A stretch of 64,000 nt of DNA from contig NZ_CP022736.1 in assembly GCF_002257565.1 (NCBI RefSeq), positions 1,240,001 through 1,304,000 on the forward strand, written 5' to 3'. The notes beneath the pieces are model-generated. The model searched no databases, was not told where the DNA came from, and saw only the letters and a program-made list of their open reading frames with translations. Position numbers and translations under genes: made by a program. Below are positions 26,066-35,659 of this stretch, piece by piece. Source of the stretch: Herbaspirillum sp. meg3 (lineage in GTDB: Bacteria; Pseudomonadota; Gammaproteobacteria; Burkholderiales; Burkholderiaceae_D). The stretch's first letter is position 1. Every line of letters starts with the position of its first letter.

Positions 26066-27252
26066 GAATGACTGGCGCGCTGCCCGATCTGTTCGAGCAG
26101 CCGCTGTCCTTCTTCACTGTTGAACCAGGTGGCATGGCCGAGGTAGTAGGTGTCGTACGCCAGCGAAGCATTTTTTGCGGAGCGCGTGATACCGTGGAAA
26201 TAGGCCAGCTCGGCCAGCGCAAATTCCGCATGCACCAATGGCAGCAACGCTGCCAGTGCTTTCCATTGACGCGAAGTCAGCGGACGGATCAGGTGGTAGC
26301 CGTCCAGCATGGCGTCGAGCAGATCGGGATGCGCCACGTTCGGCTTGCCTGTCTGTGCATCTTGCGTATTTTGCGCATCTTGTATTGCCAGCCACTCGAT
26401 GATATTGCGCTCGATCGCCGTCGCCAGATCGTGCAGGGCGCAGGTGCGGTCGCTGAGACCGAAGTCGAGGATGGTTTCCACACCGGCTGCCGCGCTGCGG
26501 TCGGTCCACAGCAGATTCGACGCATGCCAGTCGTTGTGCGTCCACAGCGGCGTCAGCTCGTCCAGATAAGGGCGCAGCTTGTCGTGGAAGGGCAGCAGCG
26601 TCGTCGCGGTTTCATCGCGCCAGTTGCGCTGCTTCAGATAATCGCCGATGGCCGGGCGTTGTTCAACATAGTGCTGCAGCGCGGGCATCGGATCCTGCTG
26701 CGAAAAAATCGTGAAGCTCGATACCAGCGTCTGCGCCTTGCGTGCTGGTGCGGCGTAGTCTTCTGCCGCCAGATGCAAACGCGCCAGTGCCTTGCCCGCT
26801 TCATGCGCGTGCACGCGGCTGGTGAAGGGCGTCCATGATACGGCGTCGCGGTACAGATCGACGCCCGAGGCCACGCTGTGCACTTCATACGTCCAGTGAT
26901 CATCCGTGATGGCGGTCGCGCCGTCTGTGGTGGTCAGCACTTCGCTTACAGCGATGCCGCGGCTGCGCAGGTGATTGATGAAGCCGTGTTCTTCGCTCAG
27001 GCCGTCAACGTCGCGCACCGAGATATGGTGGCGTTTGACGAACACTTCCATCGTTGACGTCGTCATCACGCAACCCGCCGAGAACGGGCGCGGGCTATGC
27101 CACACCAGACGCTTTGGGATTCCAGCCTGCGGATAATGCTGCAGCACGCGTGTGACTTCGGCCGACGTCAGCGCCGGCCAGTCCGAAATCACCGCGTCGG
27201 CATTCATGCCGTGGCTGAGGACGCGGGTCAGGTGATGGGAAGCGGCTTCCAT
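26062..27252 (-). CDS. APH-fold phosphotransferase (aminoglycoside/choline kinase superfamily)
   Basis: 396 residues. The kinase-like motifs are intact: catalytic loop H239-N-D241-WHAS-N246 (THNDWHASNLLW) and the metal-binding D263 in ILDFGLSD. The N-terminal lobe has a lysine in VFVKRHH. The substrate is not recognisable; homologues include aminoglycoside, choline, homoserine and thiamine kinases. It begins 15 bases after the stop of the TonB-dependent receptor, so they form one transcript, which suggests a job tied to the imported molecule rather than drug resistance. Confidence 0.85.
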   Translation of the reverse strand: MEAASHHLTRVLSHGMNADAVISDWPALTSAEVTRVLQHYPQAGIPKRLVWHSPRPFSAGCVMTTSTMEVFVKRHHISVRDVDGLSEEHGFINHLRSRGIAVSEVLTTTDGATAITDDHWTYEVHSVASGVDLYRDAVSWTPFTSRVHAHEAGKALARLHLAAEDYAAPARKAQTLVSSFTIFSQQDPMPALQHYVEQRPAIGDYLKQRNWRDETATTLLPFHDKLRPYLDELTPLWTHNDWHASNLLWTDRSAAAGVETILDFGLSDRTCALHDLATAIERNIIEWLAIQDAQNTQDAQTGKPNVAHPDLLDAMLDGYHLIRPLTSRQWKALAALLPLVHAEFALAELAYFHGITRSAKNASLAYDTYYLGHATWFNSEEGQRLLEQIGQRASHS

Positions 27253-27267
27253 GCAGGCGCTCGCCGA

Positions 27268-29436
27268 TCAGAAATCGTATTGCACCGTCAGACGCGCCAG
27301 ACGCGGCGCACCGAGATGCAGGTAACTGTCGCCCAGCGATTCGCCGGTGTCTTTCCAGTAGCGCTTGTCGAAGATGTTGTCGACGGTCAGGCGCACGGTA
27401 GTTGGATGGCCGCTCATGCGGGTCTGATAGCGCAAGCCGGCGTTGAAGATATGGTAAGCCGGCACGGTGGCGCTGCCATCGCGGGTGGCTGCCTTGCTGC
27501 CGCTGTACAGCCAGCTGCCTTGCAGATTCAGGCCCGGCATGGCTGCCAGCGCATAGTCGGCATACACCGCGCTGCGCACGCGCGGCACGTTGATTGCCTG
27601 CTTGCCGTCATAAGCTGCTGTGCCGGTACCGTCGGCGCGTGCCTGGATGAAGGCCATGCTGGCGGCCAGACGAAGCTGCTTGGTGACGTTGCCCGAGGCG
27701 CCGAGCTCGATACCGGTATGGGTTTCCTTGCCTTGCTGGACGTAGGTGAAGCTGGTGCCGCCGGCGTCCGGTTGCGGATACTCATAGGCTTTCTTCATGC
27801 GGAAGATCGCCGAGGTAAAGCTCAGGTCCTTGCTCCAGTCATATTTGAAGCCGGCTTCCAGTTGACGCGCCACCGACGGCGGCAGCGTGGTCGGGTAGTT
27901 GCTTTCCCAGAATGCCGCAGATGTGCCCATGCTGAGCGTCTCGGCATAGCTGCCATACAGCGACATGTTGGCTTGCGGTTTGAAGATCAGCGCGAGTTGC
28001 GGCAGGAACTGGTTGCGGTCGGTATCACGCGTGGTAACGCCGGTGGCGTTGTAGGTTTTTTCTTTCAGCCAGACCTGGCGTCCACCTGCCAGTACTTGCC
28101 AGCGGTCGCTGAACTGCACACGGTCAGTGAAGAAGAGGGCTTGCTGGCGGCTATCCAGATTGCGATACGACGCCGGAACAGGATCAGTCGCAGCAGGCAA
28201 CACGGCCGGCGTTGCGGCATAAATATTGTCGCTGCCGACCGGAATCGAAATGCCATCCGACTTGTCGACCACGCGGCGCGACAGGCTCAGGCCGGCTGTC
28301 AGACTATGTTTGACGAAGCCGGTGTTGAAGTTGCCCTGCAATACTGCCTGGCCTTCATCGTTGCGGCGGGTGTCGTCGGGGCTGCGATAGTCGTAGACGT
28401 CAAAGTCGCCGTTGGCCGCGAAGGTCGGCGAGAAGCTGGTCGCCACATTGCTGCCGTAAGGGAAAGCCAGGTAGTCGTCGATGACCGCGCGGCTGCGGCC
28501 GATGTTGACGTAGGCGCTCCAGTCGGCGTTGAGCTCGACATCGAAGCGCGTATTCATGTTGAGCGAATCGATGCGTACCGGTTGCACCCAGGATTGCGGC
28601 GACAGCATGGTGCTCGGCGACACATTGGACGGCACGGTTTTTCCGCCCAGCAGTTGATAGCCGGCGACCGACTTCTGCGCTTTTTTCTGATATTCGATAT
28701 TGAACTGCAAATGCGCCGTGGACGTGATGTCCCAGTTCGCCGCGACCGAGGCGAAGTCGCGATAGCCGTTGCTGTTGTTGACGTAGGAATTGATATCTTC
28801 ATGCGCAGCGTTGACGCGCAGGCCGAATTGCTTGCGATCGCCGAACAGTGCACCGAGGTCGGTCGACACATAGCGCGACCCGTTGGAGTCGGTGCCGAAC
28901 ATCACCGAGCGCACATCGGCCGGACGTTTGGTGACGTAATTGACCAGGCCGCCGGCATTGACGACACCGCCTTGCAGGCCGGACAAACCTTTGACGATTT
29001 CAACCTGTTCCTTGTTCTCCAGCGCGATGTTCTGTTCGCCGACAACGGACAAGCCGTTGATGCGGTAGCCGCTCGCCAGATCCAGTGGAAATCCACGCAC
29101 ACTGATGTTCTCGTAGTAGCCGACCGGCGCATAGTTCTCGCCGACGCTGGCGTCGTTCTTGATGACGTCACTGAGCAGGCGGGCTTGCTGATCCTTCAGT
29201 TGCGCTTCGGTCACGACGGCAACCGAAGCCGGCGTATCGAGCAGCGGCGTGTCGCCGAAACCGGCGATGTTCGACGAGCGAGGGTGATAGGTCGAACCGG
29301 AGGCGTCTTCAGCCGTAACGCTGACGGTCGGTAACGAACCGGCATCGGCAGGTTCTTCGGCGCGAGCGTTGTTGATGAAGACGCACGGTGCGCTGGCTAA
29401 CGTCAGGGAAATGGCGAGAGGAGAAAAACGTTTCAT
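27268..29436 (-). CDS. TonB-dependent siderophore-type outer-membrane receptor
   Basis: 722 residues. A signal peptide (to about residue 26, NNARA) is followed by a TonB-box-like LPTVSVTAE, a plug domain (about 65-165: TPASVAVVTEAQLKDQQA, ISVRGFPLD, VEIVKGLSGLQGG) and a 22-strand barrel ending in the C-terminal aromatic LTVQYDF. The plug style matches ferrichrome/pyoverdine-type receptors. Only 43 bases separate it from the mltB stop and no Fur-like sequence is visible there, so it may rely on an upstream promoter. The downstream kinase is 15 bases away. Confidence 0.93.
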   Translation of the reverse strand: MKRFSPLAISLTLASAPCVFINNARAEEPADAGSLPTVSVTAEDASGSTYHPRSSNIAGFGDTPLLDTPASVAVVTEAQLKDQQARLLSDVIKNDASVGENYAPVGYYENISVRGFPLDLASGYRINGLSVVGEQNIALENKEQVEIVKGLSGLQGGVVNAGGLVNYVTKRPADVRSVMFGTDSNGSRYVSTDLGALFGDRKQFGLRVNAAHEDINSYVNNSNGYRDFASVAANWDITSTAHLQFNIEYQKKAQKSVAGYQLLGGKTVPSNVSPSTMLSPQSWVQPVRIDSLNMNTRFDVELNADWSAYVNIGRSRAVIDDYLAFPYGSNVATSFSPTFAANGDFDVYDYRSPDDTRRNDEGQAVLQGNFNTGFVKHSLTAGLSLSRRVVDKSDGISIPVGSDNIYAATPAVLPAATDPVPASYRNLDSRQQALFFTDRVQFSDRWQVLAGGRQVWLKEKTYNATGVTTRDTDRNQFLPQLALIFKPQANMSLYGSYAETLSMGTSAAFWESNYPTTLPPSVARQLEAGFKYDWSKDLSFTSAIFRMKKAYEYPQPDAGGTSFTYVQQGKETHTGIELGASGNVTKQLRLAASMAFIQARADGTGTAAYDGKQAINVPRVRSAVYADYALAAMPGLNLQGSWLYSGSKAATRDGSATVPAYHIFNAGLRYQTRMSGHPTTVRLTVDNIFDKRYWKDTGESLGDSYLHLGAPRLARLTVQYDF

Positions 29437-29479
29437 CGGTATTGCTTTACTTTGCTTGAAGACGATGCGAGCGCACGGT

Positions 29480-30625
29480 TTATTGTTGCCCGCGTGCGGT
29501 ACGAACGGCGCGCGCCAGGTCGATCACCGACATGGCGTAAAAATAGCTGCGGTTGTACTGCGTGATGGCGAAGAAATTGTTGGTCGCCAGCCAGTGGTCG
29601 GTCGGCGCCGTGCCGTTCTGCAAATCGACCACGCCATAACGCAATCCGGCAGGCAGTTCTGCGCCGGGGATGACGCCGGCGGCTTTCAGCTCATCCGGCG
29701 AAAACTTGGCTTCGAGGCCCTGGTTGATCAGGTCTTCGGCTTTGGCGGTATCAGTGACGGTGGCCGGGAAGACGGTTGGTTCGCCGCGTTGCCAGCCATG
29801 GATCTTGAGGAAGTTGGCGACGCTGCCGATGGCGTCCACCGGCGAGTTGCGCAGATCGATCTTGCCGTTGCCGTCGAAATCGACGGCATACTGGCGGATG
29901 CTGCTTGGCATGAACTGCGGCCAGCCGATGGCGCCGGCATAGGAGCCGAGCAGCGAAAACGGGTCGACATTCGATTCACGCGCAAACAGCAGGGTGTTTT
30001 CCAGCTCGCCGCGGAAGAAGGCCATGCGCGCGTCGCGGTTGGCGGTCTTGGGATAATCGAAGGTCAGGGTGGTGATGGCATCCATCACGCGGAAGTTGCC
30101 GGTGTTGCGGCCGTAGACGGTTTCCACGCCGATGATACCGACGATGATCTCGGCCGGCACGCCGTATTGGGCTTCTGCACGGGACAGCGCCAGTTCGTGT
30201 TCATTCCAGAAATCGACACCGGCGTTGATGCGTTTCGGCTCGACGAAGCGCGCGCGGTAGGCTTGCCAGTTTTTCGGTTTGCCGCTGGGTGCGGGTTTGA
30301 TCAGCTGGATGGCGGTGTCGAGATAGCGTGCCTTGCTGAAGACGGCTTGCAACGCGGCCTTGTCAAAACCGTTGCGCTCGACCATTTCATCGATGAAGGC
30401 GTTGACTTCCTTCCATTGGCTGAAGTTGGCGAATTCGCCGTCGTCGGCTTCTGCGGATTTCTTCTTCGGCTTGGCTTTTTGCTTGGTGGCTTTACTACTC
30501 GTCTTGCTCTTGGACGTGGCTGTCGTCGACTCTGCATGGACGGCCACCGGGTTCAGCAAAGCCAGGGAAAGTGCGAACAAGCCAAGCAGGGAAGAGGGAA
30601 AGCTGAAGCGGAAGCTATGTTTCAT
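29480..30625 (-). CDS. mltB: Membrane-bound lytic murein transglycosylase B family protein
   Basis: About 381 residues. A signal peptide (LLGLFALSLALLNPVAVHA) is followed by a Lys/Ser-rich linker and the MltB catalytic domain with the active-site glutamate in IIGVETVYGRNTG (about residue 168), then YAGAIGWPQFMPSSIRQYAVDFDGNGKIDL and DAIGSVANFLKIHGW. It cleaves peptidoglycan glycan strands in the periplasm. No lipobox cysteine is apparent, so it may be soluble rather than lipid-anchored. Starts at 30625, 30631 and 30649 are possible; none has a strong ribosome site. Confidence 0.9.
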   Translation of the reverse strand: MKHSFRFSFPSSLLGLFALSLALLNPVAVHAESTTATSKSKTSSKATKQKAKPKKKSAEADDGEFANFSQWKEVNAFIDEMVERNGFDKAALQAVFSKARYLDTAIQLIKPAPSGKPKNWQAYRARFVEPKRINAGVDFWNEHELALSRAEAQYGVPAEIIVGIIGVETVYGRNTGNFRVMDAITTLTFDYPKTANRDARMAFFRGELENTLLFARESNVDPFSLLGSYAGAIGWPQFMPSSIRQYAVDFDGNGKIDLRNSPVDAIGSVANFLKIHGWQRGEPTVFPATVTDTAKAEDLINQGLEAKFSPDELKAAGVIPGAELPAGLRYGVVDLQNGTAPTDHWLATNNFFAITQYNRSYFYAMSVIDLARAVRTARGQQ

Positions 30626-30869
30626 CGACATGGATAGGCACAAGTTCATGGAAATTCAGGGAAATCGGAATGCGCCATCGCGCCGCTGCTCGTAAGCTGG
30701 CTGACAGGCAAGTCAGCCAGTATACATGAACGACTGGGCGGTCCGTGCCACGCCCGCCCCGAGGATGTACACTATTCATCACGGCCCGACGTCTTTGAGG
30801 CGGATGCATGGACGGTGGAGACAAGAACGAGCGAGACCTGCTGACGGGCAGATATTCAAAAAGACAACA

Positions 30870-31811
30870 ATGACTACCGCTTTCTATACCCATTCCGATT
30901 GTCAGCGCCATGAGATGGGCGAATGGCATCCCGAGACACCGCTGCGCTTGCAGGCGATTGAAGATCAACTGATTTCAAGCCGCATCGACCAGTTCGTGGA
31001 TCGCCGCGAAGCGCCGTTGGCCGACCTCGCCGACATTGAGCGCGTCCATACCGCCAATGCGGTCTCCCTGATCCGCGACAGCGCTGCTGCGCTGGCCGAG
31101 AGCGGCGCTGCACACTATCCGCTCGATGGGGACACCTCCATCAATCAGCACAGCTGGAAGGCAGCCTTGCGCGCCGCCGGTGCGGCAGTGGCCGCAACGG
31201 ATGCAGTGATCTCCGGAGAGCTGGAGAACGCCTTTTGCTCGGTGCGTCCGCCGGGGCATCACGCCACGCCGACGACGCCGATGGGTTTTTGCCTGTTCAA
31301 CAACGTCGCCATCGCGGCGCGCCACGCCATCGACGTGCATGGGCTGGAGCGCGTCGCCATCGTTGATTTTGACGTGCATCACGGCAACGGCACCGAAGAG
31401 GCTTTCAAGCACGATCCGCGCGTGCTGATGGTGAGTTTCTTCCAGCATCCGTTTTATCCGTTCAGCGGCGCCGATCCCGCTGAGCCGCATATCCTCAACG
31501 AGCCGCTGCCGGCGTATACCGCAGGCGATGTCGTGCGCAAGCTGGTGACGGACAAATGGCTGCCGGCGCTGCATGCGCATCGGCCGCAAATGATTTTCAT
31601 CTCGGCCGGCTTCGACGCGCACCGCGAAGACGACATGGGGCAGATGGCGCTGGTCGAAGCCGATTACGCCTGGATGACGAAGCAGATCATGGACGTGGCG
31701 CGGCAACATTCCAGCGGCCGTATCGTCAGTTGTCTGGAAGGCGGCTACAACCTGTCGGCGCTGGGCCGCAGCGTGGTGGCCCATCTCAAGGTGCTGGCCG
31801 ACCTGGATTGA
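30870..31811 (+). CDS. Histone-deacetylase-family amidohydrolase
   Basis: 313 residues. Zinc-hydrolase signatures of the class II HDAC/acetoin-utilisation family are present: VRPPGHHATPTTPMGFCLFNN (catalytic His pair), VDFDVHHGNGTEEAF (Asp/His zinc ligands), ISAGFDAHREDDMGQM (third zinc ligand) and EGGYNLSALG. Bacterial members deacetylate small molecules such as acetylpolyamines or proteins. The ATG at 30870 gives the family-typical MTTAFYTHSDC start. Upstream (30626-30869) is a shared divergent region with mltB with no clear motif. The stop is 8 bases from the convergent LysR gene end. Confidence 0.9.
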   Translation: MTTAFYTHSDCQRHEMGEWHPETPLRLQAIEDQLISSRIDQFVDRREAPLADLADIERVHTANAVSLIRDSAAALAESGAAHYPLDGDTSINQHSWKAALRAAGAAVAATDAVISGELENAFCSVRPPGHHATPTTPMGFCLFNNVAIAARHAIDVHGLERVAIVDFDVHHGNGTEEAFKHDPRVLMVSFFQHPFYPFSGADPAEPHILNEPLPAYTAGDVVRKLVTDKWLPALHAHRPQMIFISAGFDAHREDDMGQMALVEADYAWMTKQIMDVARQHSSGRIVSCLEGGYNLSALGRSVVAHLKVLADLD

Positions 31812-31819
31812 ACTTCGCG

Positions 31820-32695
31820 CTACGCCGTTTCCAGCTTGTCGTAAGCGGCGACAATCGCATCTGCCACCGCACGTACGCGGGCAGTGCGATTGAGATCGTC
31901 ATGCAGCACCAGCCACATGTCATAAGGCTCTGAGCGATCCGGCCACAATCGCACCAGTTGCGGCACGGTGTCCGCCATATAGGTTGGCAACTCGCCGATA
32001 CCCAATCCCGCCGCCACGGCTTCCATCAGCATCAATCCTGAACTGACTTCCATCGCCACCCGGGCGTTGGCGGTTGATTCGCCGCAAATGGTTTCGATTT
32101 GCGAGGTGTAGATCGCGCGCTGATACATCACCACATCGTGTCCCGCCAAGGCCGAGCCGGGCTGTGGCATGCCATGTCTTTCGACATAAGCCTTGGATGC
32201 ATACAAACCGACGGCCAGCCGCTTCAGATGGCGCGAGATCAAATCCGGACTGGTGGGGCGCAGGCTGCGAACGGCCAGGTCGGCTTCGCGCCGGGTCAGA
32301 TTGGAAACTTGCGTCGAAGTCGTCAATACCACGCGTATCGCAGGGTGTTCGGCCGCCAGCTGCTGCATGGCCGGCATCAGCACGTGCTTGGCCATGGTGT
32401 CGGTGGCCGCCACGCGTACCACGCCACACAGGCGCTCGTCGATGCCCTGCATCTGGCGTTGCAACTGGTCGGCGGCTTGCTCCATCTTTTCCACGGCGGC
32501 AATCGCCAGATCGCCCGCAGGTGTGGCGACATAGCCGGCTGGCGTGCGCAGGAACAGACGCGCCCCCAGCGATTTTTCCATCGCATTGAGTCGGCGGCCG
32601 ACCGTGGCCTGGTCGATCTGCAATTGCTCAGCAGCGCCGCGCAGCGTACCGGCCCGCTGGATTGCCAGAAAAATACGAGCGTTATCCCAATCCAT
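31820..32695 (-). CDS. LysR-family transcriptional regulator
   Basis: 291 residues. The N-terminal helix-turn-helix (FLAIQRAGTLRGAAEQLQID, then QATVGRRLNAMEKSLGARLF) and a LysR substrate domain are clear; VRVAATDTMAKHVLMPAM starts the latter. It is divergent from the DHA2 exporter gene with two inverted repeats between them, so it most likely regulates that exporter. The ligand is unknown. Confidence 0.9.
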   Translation of the reverse strand: MDWDNARIFLAIQRAGTLRGAAEQLQIDQATVGRRLNAMEKSLGARLFLRTPAGYVATPAGDLAIAAVEKMEQAADQLQRQMQGIDERLCGVVRVAATDTMAKHVLMPAMQQLAAEHPAIRVVLTTSTQVSNLTRREADLAVRSLRPTSPDLISRHLKRLAVGLYASKAYVERHGMPQPGSALAGHDVVMYQRAIYTSQIETICGESTANARVAMEVSSGLMLMEAVAAGLGIGELPTYMADTVPQLVRLWPDRSEPYDMWLVLHDDLNRTARVRAVADAIVAAYDKLETA

Positions 32696-32741
32696 GATCC
32701 CAGTCCATACGTGTTTTCAGAGAAATTGAAGGGTGATTGCG

Positions 32742-32805
32742 TGATGCATTTTTGCATCAGAGTCATGAGGTTATGCTTATTTATTGCATTGCGCAAGAAG
32801 CATAA
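32742..32805. promoter_or_regulatory. Two inverted repeats between LysR and DHA2 exporter genes
   Basis: TGATGCA-TTTT-TGCATCA (32742-32759) has 7-base arms and a 4-base spacer. TTATGCTT (32771-32778) and AAGCATAA (32798-32805) form 8-base arms 19 bases apart. Both lie 47-150 bases from the divergent starts, where LysR-type proteins typically bind. Binding itself is inferred. Confidence 0.55.
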
Positions 32806-32891
32806 AATGGCACCTTGCTCGTATTCCCGGTTGCCAGGCTTGCATTGAGAAGTAGGTTTGCCGGCGGTCCCCACAGAAAGAGAAGTGCCCC

Positions 32892-34367
32892 ATGTCAACA
32901 CAATGTCCTTCGCAGACGGTGTCTGCAACCGCGGCTGCAGCCCTGCCTGCCGCTGCACCGGCGGCGGCTAAGCCGAAAACACGTCAACCCGCCCACGTCG
33001 GCTTGCTGCCCCTGATCACGCTTGCTATCGGCTTCGTGATGGCCATGCTGGACGTGACCGTCGTCAATGTCGGTCTGTCATCGATCGAGAAGAGCCTCGC
33101 CACGCCGCTCAGCATGCTGGTCTGGATCGTCGACGGCTATACGCTGAGTTTTGCCGCCATGCTGCTGGTCGGCGGCGCGCTGGCGGATCGCTACGGCGCC
33201 AAGAATATCTATCTGCTTGGCCTGGTGCTGTTCGTGGTGGCATCGCTGCTATGCGGCGCGGCACCCAACGGCGGCATGCTGGTTGCGGCGCGGCTGCTGC
33301 AAGGTCTGGGGGCGGCGTTCTTCATGCCGAGCTCACTGAGCCTGTTGACGCATGTCTATGAAGATGACCGGGTGCGTGCCCGCATGTTGGGCGTGTGGTC
33401 GGCGACAGTCGGCGGCGCAGCGGCAGTCGGCCCGCTGGTTGGCGGCATCCTGATTCATTCTTTCGGCTGGCGCAGCGTGTTTTTGATCAACGTGCCGGTC
33501 GGCTTGCTGGGCCTGTTCATGGCCGTCAAGATGATTCCTGCGGTGGAGAAGCACATGCGCGCGCTAACCATCACCAGCCACTTCCTGGGTGTGCTGATGC
33601 TGGCGGCGCTGAGCTTTGTGCTGATTCAGGGCCCGGTCTACGGCTGGACGTCGATGCCAATTGTCACCGCCGTTATCGTCGTGCTGCTGGCTTTGGGGAC
33701 GCTGGTACAGCGTGAGCGCAGCGGGTCGGTGCCGCTGTTGCCACGCGCCTTGTTCGCCACACCGCAGTTCGCGGCGGCCAACGGCATCGGCTTCCTGATC
33801 AACTTCGGCGTGTACGGCCAGTTCTTTTTCCTGGCGTTGTTCCTGCAGCAAGCACGTGGGGCGGATGCCTTGCAGACCGGTTTGCAGATGGTGCCGATGA
33901 TGGCGGTGATTTTCATCGGCAATTTGAATTCGGGACGCATGACGGCCCGTTGGGGACCACGTTTGCCGCTGCGCCTCGGTTTGACGGTCGGCGCCGTGTT
34001 TTCGGCAGTGCAGATGGCACTGACGCCTGAGACACCTTACTGGATGGTGGCTGTCGCCGGTGCGCTGGCCAATCTGGGCATCAGCACCGCAATTCCAGCC
34101 ATGACGACCGCTGTGATGCAAGTGGCCGGCAAGGTCAATTCCAACAGCGCTGCCGCCGCCTTGAACGCTAATCGCCAGATTGGCGCGCTGGTTGGTGTGG
34201 CGCTCATGGGGGCGATCCTGCATACCTTTACCGGCTGGACGACCCGCATCGTGCTGGCTTACGGCGTGATCTCCATCGTCTACATTTTGGCACTGGTGTT
34301 GGTATTGCGTTACGTCAATACGCGCTCGGCGACGACTACTGCACCGGTTGTCCCAGCTGGCGAATAA
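32892..34367 (+). CDS. DHA2-family (EmrB/QacA-type) MFS drug exporter
   Basis: 491 residues with about 14 transmembrane helices. Motif D1 (LDVTVVNVGL) at helix 1, motif A (GALADRYGAKNIYLLG) between helices 2 and 3, and motif C (GPLVGGILIHSFGWR) in helix 5 mark an inner-membrane drug:proton antiporter. The Ala/Pro-rich cytoplasmic N-terminus (residues 9-30) is unusual but in frame from a good ATG (AAGAGAAG upstream). Regulated, probably, by the divergent LysR protein. Substrates unknown. Confidence 0.93.
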   Translation: MSTQCPSQTVSATAAAALPAAAPAAAKPKTRQPAHVGLLPLITLAIGFVMAMLDVTVVNVGLSSIEKSLATPLSMLVWIVDGYTLSFAAMLLVGGALADRYGAKNIYLLGLVLFVVASLLCGAAPNGGMLVAARLLQGLGAAFFMPSSLSLLTHVYEDDRVRARMLGVWSATVGGAAAVGPLVGGILIHSFGWRSVFLINVPVGLLGLFMAVKMIPAVEKHMRALTITSHFLGVLMLAALSFVLIQGPVYGWTSMPIVTAVIVVLLALGTLVQRERSGSVPLLPRALFATPQFAAANGIGFLINFGVYGQFFFLALFLQQARGADALQTGLQMVPMMAVIFIGNLNSGRMTARWGPRLPLRLGLTVGAVFSAVQMALTPETPYWMVAVAGALANLGISTAIPAMTTAVMQVAGKVNSNSAAAALNANRQIGALVGVALMGAILHTFTGWTTRIVLAYGVISIVYILALVLVLRYVNTRSATTTAPVVPAGE

Positions 34368-34450
34368 GTATCGGTTGTACGTTCTTTTTGGAAGCAAATA
34401 GGCCGCAGGCCGTAAAATAGCGGCTTATTTTGCAAAAAGAAGAATTCCGC

Positions 34451-35404
34451 ATGTCTATTCAATGGTTCCCAGGTCACATGAACGCCGCCCGCAAGAAGGC
34501 GGCGGAAGCAATGGAAAAGGTCGACCTGGTCATCGAGGTGCTCGACGCGCGCCTGCCGCAGGCCAGCTGCAATCCGATGATTGAACAGATTCGTCTGTTT
34601 CGTCAGCGCCCTTGTCTGAAGATCCTCAACAAGAGCGATCTGGCCGATCCGGCCGTCACGCAAGCCTGGATCGCGCATTACAACAGCCAGAAGAACGTCA
34701 ACGCCGTCGCCCTGAGCTGCAAGAAGCCCAGCGACGTCGCCAAGGTGCCCAAGCTGGCGTTGGCGCTGGCCCCGCATCGCGGCACACCGCTCAAGCCTTT
34801 GCGCATGATGATCATGGGCATTCCCAACGTCGGCAAGTCGACGCTGATGAATGCGCTGCTCAAAAAGCGCGTGGCTGCCGTCGGCGACGAGCCGGCCGTA
34901 ACCAAAACCCAGCAGCGTCTTTACCTCGGCAACAACATGGTGCTGATCGATACGCCCGGCATGCTGTGGCCGAAGATCATGCATCCGAGCGACGGCCTGA
35001 TGCTGGCAGCCAGTCACGCGGTCGGCAGCAACGCACTGATCGAAGAAGAAGTCGCGACTTTCCTCGCCGACGAATTGCTCAAGCGCTATCCGCAATTGCT
35101 GGCGGCACGCTATGGTTTCAAGACCGAAGGCATGGATGGCGTGGCAGTGGTGGAAGGCGTCGCGTCCAAGCGCGGCTTCCGTCTCAAGGGCGGTGATTTC
35201 GACTATGAAAAGGCTGCACATACCTTCCTGCAAGACTATCGCACCGGCGCACTCGGACGCATCACGCTGGAAACGCCGCAGACACGCGCTGAATTGCTGG
35301 CCGCCTATCAGGAAGAACTGGCGATTGCGGCAGCGGAAGAGGCCGCAGAACTCGCCGCAGCCGAGGCTGAGGAAGCGGAAAGAAATCGCGGCCGTCCTGA
35401 GTAA
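34451..35404 (+). CDS. rbgA: Circularly permuted ribosome-biogenesis GTPase (RbgA/YlqF family)
   Basis: 317 residues. The start MSIQWFPGHMNAARKKAAE is the YlqF signature. GTPase motifs occur in permuted order: G4 (LNKSDLADP) comes before G1 (GIPNVGKSTLMN), G2 and G3 (DTPGMLWPK). This family helps assemble the large ribosomal subunit. The C-terminus is an Ala/Glu-rich helix (from about residue 283) that may bind RNA or protein. A TTG 21 bases upstream is in frame, but AAAGAAGAA before ATG 34451 decides the start. A terminator follows. Confidence 0.93.
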   Translation: MSIQWFPGHMNAARKKAAEAMEKVDLVIEVLDARLPQASCNPMIEQIRLFRQRPCLKILNKSDLADPAVTQAWIAHYNSQKNVNAVALSCKKPSDVAKVPKLALALAPHRGTPLKPLRMMIMGIPNVGKSTLMNALLKKRVAAVGDEPAVTKTQQRLYLGNNMVLIDTPGMLWPKIMHPSDGLMLAASHAVGSNALIEEEVATFLADELLKRYPQLLAARYGFKTEGMDGVAVVEGVASKRGFRLKGGDFDYEKAAHTFLQDYRTGALGRITLETPQTRAELLAAYQEELAIAAAEEAAELAAAEAEEAERNRGRPE

Positions 35405-35430
35405 TGGCATGGCGCCGTGTTTCGGTAAGG

Positions 35431-35457
35431 AAAAAGCTCGCTCCGGCGGGCTTTTTT
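35431..35457 (+). terminator. Intrinsic terminator after the RbgA gene
   Basis: AAAAAGCTCGC - TCCG - GCGGGCTTTTTT: an 11-pair stem with one G-T pair and a six-T tail, 26 bases after the stop. Its A-run would also allow use on the minus strand, where no gene reads into it. Confidence 0.88.
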
Positions 35458-35659
35458 ATTGCGTGCTGGAGCGATATTGCACCCATGTTGCCGCCGGGTT
35501 TGTATCCGATAGCAGGCAGCCGTAATGAGTTGTAAAAAACGTGTCGGCCAGCCTGCTTCGATCTTACATTGCGAGGTATTCCGCATTCCGCTTGCTTCGG
35601 CGGTTTTATATTGATCTCACGTCCATTGCGTGCAATGACTTTGCTGAAACGAGGTAACC

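Noticed and set aside
26062..27252. Aminoglycoside resistance gene
   Set aside because: The fold matches, but linkage to a TonB receptor and lack of close likeness to known resistance enzymes argue against calling it resistance.
27097..29334. 745-codon open frame antisense to the TonB receptor
   Set aside because: Shadow of the receptor; no recognisable protein, no ribosome site.
29437..29479. Fur box before the TonB-dependent receptor
   Set aside because: The 43-base gap has no GATAATGATAATC-like sequence on either strand.
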